64,000 nt of DNA from JAQBQB01 sp963757185 (GTDB lineage Bacteria > Gemmatimonadota > Gemmatimonadetes > Gemmatimonadales > Gemmatimonadaceae): contig CAVWQI010000005.1 of the NCBI GenBank assembly GCA_963757185.1, positions 248,001 through 312,000 of the forward strand. The letters run 5' to 3'. The notes under the pieces are model-generated. The model ran no database searches, was not told the origin of the DNA, and worked only from the letters and a program-made list of their open reading frames with translations. Below, piece after piece: positions 50,769 to 59,291 of this stretch. A program made the translations under genes and the position numbers. Within the stretch, counting starts at the first letter, position 1. The number at the start of each line of letters is the position of its first letter.

Positions 50769-53264
50769 ATGAAGATCGTGTTTGCATCGGTTGCGGCGGT
50801 GAGTGCCGCGGTGGCCTTTTCGGTCGGCACCGCGACGGGAACGCGAGCCCCTAACTACTTACGGGCCAACGCTCCGCCGACGAGACCTCTCGCAAAACCT
50901 CCGGTCAAGCACGCCCCCCGCGCGGCGAGTGCCGGCCGCGCGCCGACGATTCCTATCAGCGCCCTCAACGCCGTTGTAGATCAGTACTGCACCGATTGTC
51001 ACAACGACCAGATGATGGTCGGCAATCTTTCATTAGAGCACTACGACGTCGCCGCCGCGCCGACGCGACTCGCCGCGTCGGAGAAGATGATCCGGAAGTT
51101 GCGGGCCGAGATGATGCCTCTCCCGGGCGCACCGCGCCCCGGCGGCGACACGCTCCGGGCCCTCGTCGAGACCATCGAGCAGGTGATCGATCGGGGCGCG
51201 AAACCGAACCCGGGGACTCGCACGTTCCAGCGGCTCAACCGCGCCGAGTACGAGAACGCGGTCCGCGATTTGATCGGACTCGACGTCAGCGCGGGTGACT
51301 GGCTCCCGCTCGACACGAAGAGCGCGAACTTCGACAACATCGCGGACGCTCAGATCCTTTCGCCGACTCTGCTCGACGCGTACCTCAACGCCGCGTCGGC
51401 GGTGAGCCGCCTTGCGGTCGGCGACAAGAATGCGGCGCTCACCCAGACGACGTACAAGTCGTCGCCGTTCGCGTCGCAGCATCCGTGGGATCACGTGGAG
51501 GGCGCCCCGTTCGGCACGCGCGGCGGCATCGTCACCAAATACGTCTTCCCGGCCGACGGGATGTATCAGTTCCGCATGGTCATCGAAGGCGGCGTCGGAA
51601 CGCACCTCGAGGACATCGACATCTCGATCGACGGCAAGAGCGTCTCGCTCTTCCACTACGAGAAAGGCGTGAATCGCACCGCCGCGTCGGCCGACGCGCC
51701 GCTCGGCGCGGATCTCTACATGACCGATCCGATCGCGGTGAAAGCGGGTCAGCAGAACGTGTCCGTCGCGTTCGTGCGCCGCACCGACGGGCCGTACGAA
51801 GACCTGATCAGGCCGCACGATTGGTCGATGGCGTCAAACGGCAACGCGAGCGCCGGCACGACGACCCCGCCGCACGTCATGGAACTGACGGTCATCGGCC
51901 CGTCGAAGATCACCGGAATCTCCGACACGAAGAGCCGGCGGATGATCTTTTCGTGCCATCCATCGAAGTCGCTCTCCGAGAGCGCCTGCGCCGCGCAGAT
52001 CGTGGACCGGTTGGGCACGCGCGCGTATCGCCGCCCGCTCACGAAGCACGATCGCGACGGGCTGATGGCGTTCTACACGCAAGGTGCAAAGTCCGGCGGG
52101 TTCGAGGAGGGCGTCCGCTCGTCGGTTCAGGCGATCTTGTCGAGCCCGTACTTCGTGTTCCGGTTCGAACCCGTGCCCGCGAACGTCGCGCCGGGGCAAA
52201 ACTACCAGATCAGCGACGTCGACCTCGCGTCGCGGCTGTCGTTCTTCATCTGGGGCAGCATCCCGGACGACGAGCTGCTCAAGCTCGCCGAACAGAAAAA
52301 GCTCTCCGAGCCGAAGACGCTCGACCGCGAGCTGCATCGCATGCTCGCCGACCCGAAGTCCGAGGCGCTGGCCACGCGCTTCGCCGCGCAGTGGCTGCGG
52401 CTCCAGGACCTCGACAAGGTCCACCCTGACGCCTACCTGTTCCCCGACTACGACCAGCAGCTCACCGACGACATGCGCCGGGAAACCGAGCTGTTCTTCC
52501 AGGACGTCGTCCGGAACGACCGCAGCATCCTCGATTTCTTCAACGCGAACTTCACGTACGTGAACGAGCGCCTCGCTCGCCACTACGACATTCCGAACGT
52601 TTCCGGCCAGGACTTCCGCCGGGTGGAGTATCCGGACAGCACGCGTCGCGGAATCTTCGGCCAGGGCAGCTACCTCGTGCAGACGTCGATCGCGGACCGC
52701 ACGTCGCCGGTGCTGCGCGGCAAGTGGATCATGGAAGTGCTGATGGACATGCCGCCTCCGCCGCCGCCGCCGAACGTTCCGACGCTCGATGAAACGGCCG
52801 CCGGCAAGGACGGCCACCCGCTCACCACGCGCGAGCGGATGGAGATCCATCGCAAGAACCCGACGTGCAACACGTGCCACCAGTACATGGACCCGATCGG
52901 TCTCGCGATGGACAACTTCGACGTGACCGGCAAGTGGCGGTATCGCGAGAACGCGATGCTTCTCGACACGCGCGGCAACCTGTACGACGGCACGCCGATT
53001 CAGACGCCGGCCGACCTCACGACCGCGCTGCTCAAGCGTCCGATTCCGATGGTCCGCGCGTTCTCGGAGAACCTCATGGCGTACGCGCTGGGCCGCCGCG
53101 TCGAGGACTTCGACCAACCGACGATCCGCGCGATCGCCAAGCAGGCTGAGACCAACGACTACCGGTTCTCGTCGTTCGTGAACGGGGTCGTTCGCAGTGA
53201 TGCATTCAGGATGAAGCGAGCGGAAGACGCAGTGGCCGCGACGGACACCAAAGAGAAGCACTAA
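50769..53264 (+). CDS. DUF1592-family exported protein with c-type haem motifs
   Basis: A protein of 831 residues from the ATG at 50769, with a signal peptide (FASVAAVSAAVAFSVGTATG). Near residue 75 there is a haem-binding CTDCH followed by DQMMVGNLSLEHYD. DUF1587 (RTFQRLNRAEYENAVRDLIG, near 155), then DUF1595, DUF1592 (SPYFVFRFEPVP ... LASRLSFFIWGSIPDDEL), DUF1588 with a second haem motif CNTCH in NPTCNTCHQYMDPIGLAMDN, and DUF1585 (FSENLMAYALGRRVEDFD) follow. This is the domain order seen in planctomycete-type paired exported proteins. The role is unknown, possibly periplasmic redox. The DUF1552 gene follows after 26 bases. Confidence 0.92.
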   Translation: MKIVFASVAAVSAAVAFSVGTATGTRAPNYLRANAPPTRPLAKPPVKHAPRAASAGRAPTIPISALNAVVDQYCTDCHNDQMMVGNLSLEHYDVAAAPTRLAASEKMIRKLRAEMMPLPGAPRPGGDTLRALVETIEQVIDRGAKPNPGTRTFQRLNRAEYENAVRDLIGLDVSAGDWLPLDTKSANFDNIADAQILSPTLLDAYLNAASAVSRLAVGDKNAALTQTTYKSSPFASQHPWDHVEGAPFGTRGGIVTKYVFPADGMYQFRMVIEGGVGTHLEDIDISIDGKSVSLFHYEKGVNRTAASADAPLGADLYMTDPIAVKAGQQNVSVAFVRRTDGPYEDLIRPHDWSMASNGNASAGTTTPPHVMELTVIGPSKITGISDTKSRRMIFSCHPSKSLSESACAAQIVDRLGTRAYRRPLTKHDRDGLMAFYTQGAKSGGFEEGVRSSVQAILSSPYFVFRFEPVPANVAPGQNYQISDVDLASRLSFFIWGSIPDDELLKLAEQKKLSEPKTLDRELHRMLADPKSEALATRFAAQWLRLQDLDKVHPDAYLFPDYDQQLTDDMRRETELFFQDVVRNDRSILDFFNANFTYVNERLARHYDIPNVSGQDFRRVEYPDSTRRGIFGQGSYLVQTSIADRTSPVLRGKWIMEVLMDMPPPPPPPNVPTLDETAAGKDGHPLTTRERMEIHRKNPTCNTCHQYMDPIGLAMDNFDVTGKWRYRENAMLLDTRGNLYDGTPIQTPADLTTALLKRPIPMVRAFSENLMAYALGRRVEDFDQPTIRAIAKQAETNDYRFSSFVNGVVRSDAFRMKRAEDAVAATDTKEKH

Positions 53265-53290
53265 CAACCCGACTCGGGGGAAGGCGGACC

Positions 53291-54688
53291 ATGCAGATCC
53301 TCACTGGAAAGGCGTTGCATCGGCGGACGTTCTTGCGCGGGCTGGGAGCGGCTGTGGCGCTCCCCTACCTCGACGCGATGGTGCCGGCCGTGGGGGCGCT
53401 GACCAAACGCTCTCTCACCGCGGCGCCGGGCGACAAGACTCGCTTCGTCGCCATCGAGTCGGTTCACGGCGCGGCCGGCAGCAACATCTGGGGCGCGTCC
53501 AAGAACCTCTGGGCACCCGCCGCCACCGGAAAGGACTTCGTCCTCAACCCCGACGGCGCGCTCATTCCCCTCGAGCCCTGGCGCAAGCACCTCACGATCA
53601 TCAGCAACACCGACACCCGCATGGCCGAGGCGTTCGACGCGCCGGAGATCGGCGGCGACCACTTCCGGTCGAGCGCGGTCTTCCTCACGCAGTCGCATCC
53701 GAAGCAGACGCAGGGCTCGGATCTGTATGTCGGCACGTCGATGGATCAGTTGGTCGCGCGCCAGATCGGCGGCGACGCGGCGATTCCGTCGATGCAGCTC
53801 TGCATCGAGAACCTCGACCAGGCCGGCGGCTGCTACTACAACTACGCCTGCGCTTACACGGACACGATCAGCTGGGCGAGCCCGAGCGAGCCGCTGCCGA
53901 TGATCCGCAATCCGCGCACGGCGTTCGACCTGCTCTTCGGCGCGGGCAACAACAACGCCGACCGCATGTCGCGCCGCAAGGCGAACCAGAGCATCCTCGA
54001 CTGGATCACCGGCGAGACGAATTCTCTGAAGCGACAGCTCGGTCCGTCGGACCAGCAGCGTCTCGACAAGTATCTCCAGGACATCCGCGAGCTCGAGCGC
54101 CGCATCCAGGCCGTCGAGGCGCGCAATTCGAGCGGCGAAGCGCGTGAGCTTCCTGAGGCGCCGGTCGGCGTGCCCGATTCGTTCGCCGAGCACATGCAGC
54201 TGATGTTCGACTTCCAGGTGTTGGCGTTCCAGTCGGACATGACGCGCGTGTTCTCGTTCAAGACGGGCCGCGACGCGTCGAGCCGCCAGTATCCCGAGAG
54301 CGGCACCGACAAGGGCTTCCATCCGGCGTCGCATCACGGCGGCCGCGAGTCGGCGATCCTCGACTTCAACAAGATCAACCGCTACCACGTCAGCATGCTG
54401 CCGTACTTCCTCGACAAGCTCGCCAACACGATGGACGGCGAGAAGAGCCTGCTCGATCAGACGATGATCATGTACGGCTCACCGATGGCCGACGGCAACA
54501 TCCACAACCACCGCCGCTGCCCGCTTCTGGTCCTCGGACACGGAAACGGACGTATCGCCGGCGAGACGCATCTCAAGGCGCCCGACGGAACGCCGATGGC
54601 CAACGTGTTCCTCACGCTCATGCACAAGCTCGGGTTGAACGTGAACAGCTTCGGTGACAGCACGGGCGAGTTCGCACTCAGCGTCTGA
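53291..54688 (+). CDS. DUF1552-family Tat-exported protein
   Basis: A protein of 465 residues with a Tat signal (HRRTFLRGLGAAVALPYLDA). Segments typical of DUF1552, a member of the alkaline-phosphatase-like superfamily, are VAIESVHGAAGSNIWGASKN, SLMDQLV-like positions in VGTSMDQLVARQIGG, and YGSPMADGNIHNHRRCPLLV near 400, where metal-binding His residues occur. It is the known partner of DUF1592 proteins; the two genes sit 26 bases apart. It ends with a TGA that is part of TGAGGAGGA, the ribosome-binding site of the ankyrin gene, so translation of the two is probably coupled. Confidence 0.92.
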   Translation: MQILTGKALHRRTFLRGLGAAVALPYLDAMVPAVGALTKRSLTAAPGDKTRFVAIESVHGAAGSNIWGASKNLWAPAATGKDFVLNPDGALIPLEPWRKHLTIISNTDTRMAEAFDAPEIGGDHFRSSAVFLTQSHPKQTQGSDLYVGTSMDQLVARQIGGDAAIPSMQLCIENLDQAGGCYYNYACAYTDTISWASPSEPLPMIRNPRTAFDLLFGAGNNNADRMSRRKANQSILDWITGETNSLKRQLGPSDQQRLDKYLQDIRELERRIQAVEARNSSGEARELPEAPVGVPDSFAEHMQLMFDFQVLAFQSDMTRVFSFKTGRDASSRQYPESGTDKGFHPASHHGGRESAILDFNKINRYHVSMLPYFLDKLANTMDGEKSLLDQTMIMYGSPMADGNIHNHRRCPLLVLGHGNGRIAGETHLKAPDGTPMANVFLTLMHKLGLNVNSFGDSTGEFALSV

Positions 54689-54694
54689 GGAGGA
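54687..54694 (+). promoter_or_regulatory. Ribosome-binding site of the ankyrin gene
   Basis: GAGGAGGA lies six bases upstream of the ATG at 54701 and overlaps the stop codon of the DUF1552 gene (TGA 54686-54688). It is the clearest Shine-Dalgarno sequence in the window and fixes this start. Confidence 0.8.
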
Positions 54695-54700
54695 CGCGGC

Positions 54701-56817
54701 ATGAAACGAGTCACCCTGCTCGGCGCGGCGCTGCTGTTCGCGGCGAACGCGCCGGCATTCGCGCAGCAGAAGGACACGCGCGGTAAGGTCACGCTCCCGA
54801 TGCCGCCGGCACACACGCCGGCGGTCGCCGACGCCGCGCAGAATCGCGACGAGGCCGCGGTGAAAAAGCTCATCGCGCAAGGAGCCGACGTGAACGTCCC
54901 GGAGGGCGACGGCATGACCGCGCTCCACTGGGCGGCCGAGCACGGCGACTCCGCGATGACCATGACGTTGATCCGCGCTCACGCGGATGTGAAAGCGACG
55001 ACACGCATCGGCTCGTACACGCCGCTGCAGTTGGCGAGCCGCACGGGCTCGCCCGCGGTCGTGAAGGCACTTCTCGCGGCCGGCGCGGATCCGAATCGTA
55101 CGGACGCGAACGGCGCGACCGCCCTGCACCTCGCGGCGGCCGCCGGAAATCCCGATGCGGTTTCGGCGCTGTTGGAAAAGGGCGCCAACCCGAACGCGCG
55201 CGAGAGCGAATGGGGCCAGACCCCGCTCTTCTTCGCCGCCGAGAACGATCGCGCCGGCGCGATCAAGGCGCTGCTCGCCAAAGGCGCCGATCCGTCGCTC
55301 CGCTCGAACGTCATGAACCTTCAGGACGAGGGCGCGCGCGATCAGGCGGGCACGAAGAAGCGCAACGAGGTTCTCATCTCGTTCATGCCGCAGGCGCGCA
55401 AGGATTCGGTCGCCGCGGCGGCAAAGGCCCAGGCGCACGCCGATTCGATCGCGGCCGCCGAGGCAGGGCCGAACGCCGCCCAGTTCGCTCGTCGCGGAGG
55501 TGGCGGTGGAGGTGGCGGCGGCGGACGAGGAGGTCCACAGCCCAAGGGTCCATTCACCGCGGCGCAGGTCCAGGCCGCGATCGACTCGGGCCGCCTCGCC
55601 GAGGCGATGCGCCCAGCGGCGAACGCGCAGGTGACCGAGGAAGTCGACACGCTGAACGGCGGCGTCGCGGGATACAACGGGACGGTCGGTGGAGTGGGCG
55701 GATTCACGGCCCTTCACCATGCGGCGCGACAGGGGAACGTCGAAGCCGCGCGCGCGCTGCTCGACGGCGGCGCGGACATCAACGACACCAGCCGCGTCGA
55801 CCATACGACGCCGCTGCTCATCGCCGCGATCAACGGCCAGTTCGACGTCGCGATGCTGCTCGTGCAGCGCGGCGCCAATCCGAACATCGCCAGCAACGTC
55901 GGCATGACGCCGCTCTACGCGACGATCAACACGCAGTGGGCGCCCAAGTCGCGCTACCCGCAGCCACAGGCGATCCAGAACCAGAAGACGACCTACCTCG
56001 ACCTGATGAAGGCGTTGCTCGACGCGAAGGCCAGCGTCAACGCGAAGCTTGGCACACAGCCGTGGTACTTCGCCTTCAACAACTGCGGCAACGCCAACTG
56101 CGGTCTCGAGTATCTCGACGGCTCCACGGCGTTCTGGCGCGCGGCCTACGCCGTCGACGTCGACGCAATGAAGCTGTTGGTCAAATACGGCGCCGATCCC
56201 AACATCCCAGCCATCCGTGCGCCGCAGGCCGGCGGTCGGGGTGGTCGTGGTGGCCGCGGCGGCGGCGCTGGACGCGGCGCTCCTCCTCCAGGCGACATCG
56301 CGGCCTTCGACTCCGCGACACGAGCCGCGCAGTTCGCCGGCCGTGGCGGCGGCGGGGGTGGGGCGGCGGCGGTGGTGGACGCGGAGCCGCGCCGATTCTC
56401 GATCCGGCCATCGATTCCGCCGCCAAGGCGGCCCCGGTCGGCGCCGGCGTCTACGCGATTCACGCGGCGGCCGGTGTAGGATACGGCAACGGCTTCGCCG
56501 GCAACTCGCACCGCCACGCGCCCGACGGCTGGATGCCGGCAATGAGATATCTCGTAGAGGAGCTGCACGCCGACGTCAACGCGCGCGACACGCGCGGCAT
56601 GACGCCGCTGCACCACGCCGCCGCGCGCGGCGACAACGACATGATCCAGTACCTCGTCGCGCACGGCGCCGATCCGCGAGCCGTGTCGCGTGACGGCCAC
56701 ACGACGGTCGACATGGCGAACGGGCCGGTACAGCGACTCCGTCCCTTCCCCGAGACGATCGCACTCCTAGAAAAGCTCGGCGCGAAGAACCAGCACCACT
56801 GCGTGTCCTGCTGACGG
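54701..56817 (+). pseudogene. Exported ankyrin-repeat protein with a frameshift in a Gly-rich tract
   Basis: The frame from 54701 has a signal peptide (LLGAALLFAANAPAFAQ) and ankyrin repeats: DGMTALHWAAEHGDSAM, SYTPLQLASRTGSPAVV, NGATALHLAAAAGNPDAV, then GGFTALHHAARQGNVEAAR and NVGMTPLYATI. At about 56340-56390, within GGCGGGGGTGGGGCGGCGGC, the coding frame shifts by one. The first frame then runs into unrelated Arg/Pro-rich sequence ending at 56479. The next frame continues with APILDPAIDSAAKAAPVGAG, RGMTPLHHAAARGDNDMIQ and HCVSC to the stop at about 56814. Restoring one base gives about 704 residues. Sequencing error, real inactivation or slippage are all possible. Confidence 0.85.
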
Positions 56818-56834
56818 TCGCGCAGTAGTCAACG

Positions 56835-57086
56835 ATGCCGATTTTCGATTACGTTTGCCGCGCGTGCGGGCACGAGTTCGAGGCCCTCACGCGCGGTTCG
56901 TCTTCCAAGGTTCCCAAGTGTCCCGAATGTCAGTCGGAGGACGCTGACCGGCTGCTACCGATGCCGCGCGTGAAGTCGGAGACGACCAAGGACCTCGCCA
57001 TGCGCGCCGCGAAGCGGCGCGACGCGCAACAGGGGTCGGATCGCACGCGAGCGCAACGGGAGTACGAGGCCAGTCACGAGGACTGA
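56835..57086 (+). CDS. FmdB-family zinc-ribbon protein
   Basis: A protein of 83 residues that starts MPIFDYVCRACGHEFEAL, with a second pair in VPKCPECQSEDADRLL. The four Cys form the putative zinc ribbon of the FmdB family (putative regulatory protein). The C-terminus is a polar, charged tail (MRAAKRRDAQQGSDRTRAQREYEA). Function is not established; the family name comes from a gene near formamidase. It is followed, 19 bases on, by a gene on the other strand. Confidence 0.92.
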   Translation: MPIFDYVCRACGHEFEALTRGSSSKVPKCPECQSEDADRLLPMPRVKSETTKDLAMRAAKRRDAQQGSDRTRAQREYEASHED

Positions 57087-57107
57087 GGTGGACTGGTGGA
57101 CGGTTTA
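57086..57107. repeat. Degenerate GGTGGAC repeat between convergent genes
   Basis: GGTGGACTGGTGGACGG sits just after the FmdB stop codon and is related to the CCGGTCCA repeats at 16898 and 58842 (reverse complement GTCCACC/GGTGGAC). It is short, so the relation is tentative. Confidence 0.35.
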
Positions 57108-58124
57108 CGGCTGCTTCTTCTCGCCGGCTACCAGCATCTTCACGTGATCCTGCGCGAGCTGTAGACCGCCCTCGTCCGGCGTCACCCGCCCGTCGCCGTT
57201 CGCGTCGAATCCCGCCATCAGTTGCTCTGACATCGACGCCATTCGGCTGACGAGCGCCGCCGCGTCGGGCGCCGACGTCGCGGCCTGAACCTGCTTCGCG
57301 ATGGCGATGACCGAGTCCGCGCGCGCCACGCTGTTCCTCGCCGCCTGGGCGATGTGCGCGGCGTGCATCTGCACGTTCGGCGACGCACCCGGCGCCTTGG
57401 CCGCGAGCTCGATGTGCATCGCGGCGCCCGCGGCGGCCTTCTTGAGTCCGTAGCCGAGCCCCGGACCCGTCGGCACGATCGTGGGGTCGAGCGCGTTGAT
57501 GACGTGCCCCGCATGCAGCTTCATCGCGTCGAGGTTGCCCGGCTGCCGGCCGGCGAGCGTCGCGTGTTGAATGGCGACCTTCGCCTCGTTGATCGCGACC
57601 GTCAGCAGGCCGTCTCCGTTCGGCGTGTCGCTGAAACCGTTGATCACGTGGCCGATGTGAGTCCCCACGGCTCCGGCGGGAAGGTCCGCCGGCGGAATCA
57701 CGTTCACATGCGGCGGCGGCGGCGGGAGCTGGCCCGGCGTCGGCACACCGCTGATCTGCGCCACCATCGCGTCGAAATCCTTGCGGGTCGCCGGGTCGAC
57801 GCTCACGAGGTAGATCTTGTGCTCGTAGTCCGATTCGGTCAGCCCGTTGTGGTGCAGGATCTCGGCGATCTGCGCGCGCAGGCTGTCGCGGAGCTCTTGC
57901 TGGGACTCGGGCTTCGTGTTTCTGATCGACGCGAGCCGGACCGCGCTCGAGTCGCGCGCGTCGCTGATCGCGACGTGCGCCTTGGCGAAGGTCATCAGGT
58001 CCTCGTGGCTCATCGCTCCGGCCGACGCGGGCGCTCCGGCCGGCGTCTGCGCGCGAGCGGCGACTGGCAATGCGGCCGCCAGCGCGACGAGCGCGGCGAT
58101 GGCGACAATGGGAGAACGGCGCAC
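57105..58124 (-). CDS. Exported protein with an EF-hand-like loop, function unknown
   Basis: A protein of 339 residues from the GTG at 58124, which begins a signal peptide (PIVAIAALVALAAALPVAARAQ). A helical region near 40-140 contains TFAKAHVAISDARDSSAVRLAS and RAQIAEILHHNGLTESDYE, resembling the DUF4168 type of exported helical protein. Two His/Gly segments (GTHIGHVINGFSDTP, KLHAGHVINALDP) repeat the motif HVINxxxxP. Near the C-terminus, DANGDGRVTPDEGGLQLA is an EF-hand-like calcium loop. No enzyme family is recognised. Confidence 0.78.
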   Translation of the reverse strand: MRRSPIVAIAALVALAAALPVAARAQTPAGAPASAGAMSHEDLMTFAKAHVAISDARDSSAVRLASIRNTKPESQQELRDSLRAQIAEILHHNGLTESDYEHKIYLVSVDPATRKDFDAMVAQISGVPTPGQLPPPPPHVNVIPPADLPAGAVGTHIGHVINGFSDTPNGDGLLTVAINEAKVAIQHATLAGRQPGNLDAMKLHAGHVINALDPTIVPTGPGLGYGLKKAAAGAAMHIELAAKAPGASPNVQMHAAHIAQAARNSVARADSVIAIAKQVQAATSAPDAAALVSRMASMSEQLMAGFDANGDGRVTPDEGGLQLAQDHVKMLVAGEKKQP

Positions 58125-58245
58125 GGTAACCCCCGAGATGCTGGCCAAGGTGATGGAGCGCGTCGCGGCTACAGGGCGCTCCGACCTGATATTCGAGAAA
58201 CGCACTCCCGGGGTCAATCCGCTGTGAAATCCCACCGTCGGACGC

Positions 58246-58833
58246 TCATGGAGCCGCCGCGGGGATCCACTTCACTTCCGCGGGCACGGGCGCGAGCGCG
58301 AGCCGGTCGAGAAGGCGGTCCTCTTCGTCGTCCACCACGAGCCGGTCGCGCTGCACGGCGCTCACAAAGCCCTCGGCAACGGCGCGGTCGGCCATCGCCA
58401 GCATGGGGTCGTAATAGGCGCCCACGTTCAGCACGCCGAGCGGCTTGCGATGAATGCCGAGTTGCGCCCAGGTCACGACCTCGCAGAACTCGTCCCAGGT
58501 CCCGAAGCCGCCGGGCAACATCACGAACGCGTCGGCGAGATCGGCCATGCGCTGCTTGCGCTCGTGCATCGTCTCCACGACGTGGAGCGTCGTCAGCCCC
58601 CGATGCGCGATCTCGCGTTCGACGAGAGCGCGCGGGATGACGCCGATGGCGCGCCCGCCGGCGCCGATCGCTGCATCGGCGATCACACCCATCAGTCCCA
58701 CGCATCCGCCGCCGAAGACGAGCGCGATCCCGCGCGCCGCGAGCGCCTCGCCGAAGCGCCGCGCCGACTCAGCGTAGATCGGGTTCGCACCGATGCTCGA
58801 CGCGCAGAAGACACAGACAGAGTTGAGTTTCAT
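58246..58833 (-). CDS. LOG-family nucleoside 5'-monophosphate phosphoribohydrolase
   Basis: A cytosolic protein of 195 residues in the LOG/TIGR00730 family, which removes the base from nucleoside monophosphates (cytokinin activation in plants; AMP and others in bacteria). The GGG segment ALVFGGGCVGLMGVIADAAI and the signature PGGFGTWDEFCEVVTW (PGGxGTxxE) are present, together with METMHERKQRMADLADAFV. It starts at the ATG at 58833. Its upstream region shares a repeat cluster with the B12 riboswitch leader. Confidence 0.92.
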   Translation of the reverse strand: MKLNSVCVFCASSIGANPIYAESARRFGEALAARGIALVFGGGCVGLMGVIADAAIGAGGRAIGVIPRALVEREIAHRGLTTLHVVETMHERKQRMADLADAFVMLPGGFGTWDEFCEVVTWAQLGIHRKPLGVLNVGAYYDPMLAMADRAVAEGFVSAVQRDRLVVDDEEDRLLDRLALAPVPAEVKWIPAAAP

Positions 58834-58841
58834 TGGTGGGT

Positions 58842-58876
58842 CAGTGGACCGTGGACCGGTGGACCGGTGAACCGGG
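58842..58876. repeat. CCGGTC-type repeat array, arm 1
   Basis: Consecutive units of GTGGACCG occur in the leader of the LOG gene. Reverse-complemented, this gives CCGGTCCAC units, matching arm 2 at 58910-58943 in an inverted arrangement. Confidence 0.65.
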
Positions 58877-58909
58877 AAAAACTATGATCGCTATTTCTGA
58901 AATCTGAGT

Positions 58910-58943
58910 CGGTCTACCGGTCTACCGGTCTACCGGTCCACCC
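58910..58943. repeat. CCGGTC-type repeat array, arm 2
   Basis: Three units of CCGGTCTA and one of CCGGTCCA stand in tandem. They face arm 1 with about 33 bases between. No spacer-like unique sequence is present, so it is not a CRISPR array. Confidence 0.65.
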
Positions 58944-58979
58944 GCACTTGCGCGCTCCGCCGAGGCCGTGCTAGAGTCC

Positions 58980-59190
58980 CCAACACAATCGAATTGTGTG
59001 AACGGGGTCAAGCTGTAGGAAGCCGGTGCGAATCCGGCGCGGCCCCGCCACTGTAAGAGACTTCGCGGGCGTGGGATGCTCGCTCGCGAACCAAGGTCTG
59101 CTCATCCGTCCACTGGCGCGCTCGCGCGCTGGGAAGGCGAGCCAGACCGTCTCGAGCCAGGAGACCGGCCCCGTTCACTCCCGCACAGAA
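58980..59190 (+). ncRNA. Cobalamin (vitamin B12) riboswitch
   Basis: The conserved core is visible: GGAAGCCGGTGCGAATCCGG at 59018-59037, then GCGGCCCCGCCACTGTAA at 59038-59055, and the B12 box AGCCAGGAGACC at 59156-59167. A pairing region with CACAAT...ATTGTG precedes them (58983-59000). A further hairpin CCCCTCGAGGGAGGGG at 59191-59206 may be part of the expression platform. The riboswitch lies upstream of the receptor gene at 59292 on the same strand, so cobalamin is predicted to repress it. Exact 5' and 3' limits are approximate. Confidence 0.93.
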
Positions 59191-59291
59191 CCCCTCGAGG
59201 GAGGGGCGCGGGGTCGAACGTGAAGCTGCCGACTCCTGGCGCTTCCCCCTCGCCCCCCGTCCCCGCTCTCGATCGAGCCAGGACGGGTTTC

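Larger units (their letters stand above)
58834..58979. other. Gap between LOG gene and B12 riboswitch, mostly repeat
   Basis: The gap holds two arrays of the CCGGTC-type repeat. GGACCGTGGACCGGTGGACC and related units fill 58842-58876, and units of CCGGTCTA fill 58910-58943. The arrays are roughly reverse complements of each other, so the region could fold into a large stem. An AT-rich segment between them (58877-58909) is a likely promoter area for either gene. Confidence 0.6.

Noticed and set aside
54479..56542. Long minus-strand frame of 687 codons over the DUF1552 and ankyrin genes
   Set aside because: No recognised domain; the plus-strand frames carry signal peptides, RBS and repeats, so this is a shadow.
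58842..58943. Repeat arrays considered as a CRISPR array
   Set aside because: Units are 8 bases, contiguous, without unique spacers, and no cas gene is in the window.
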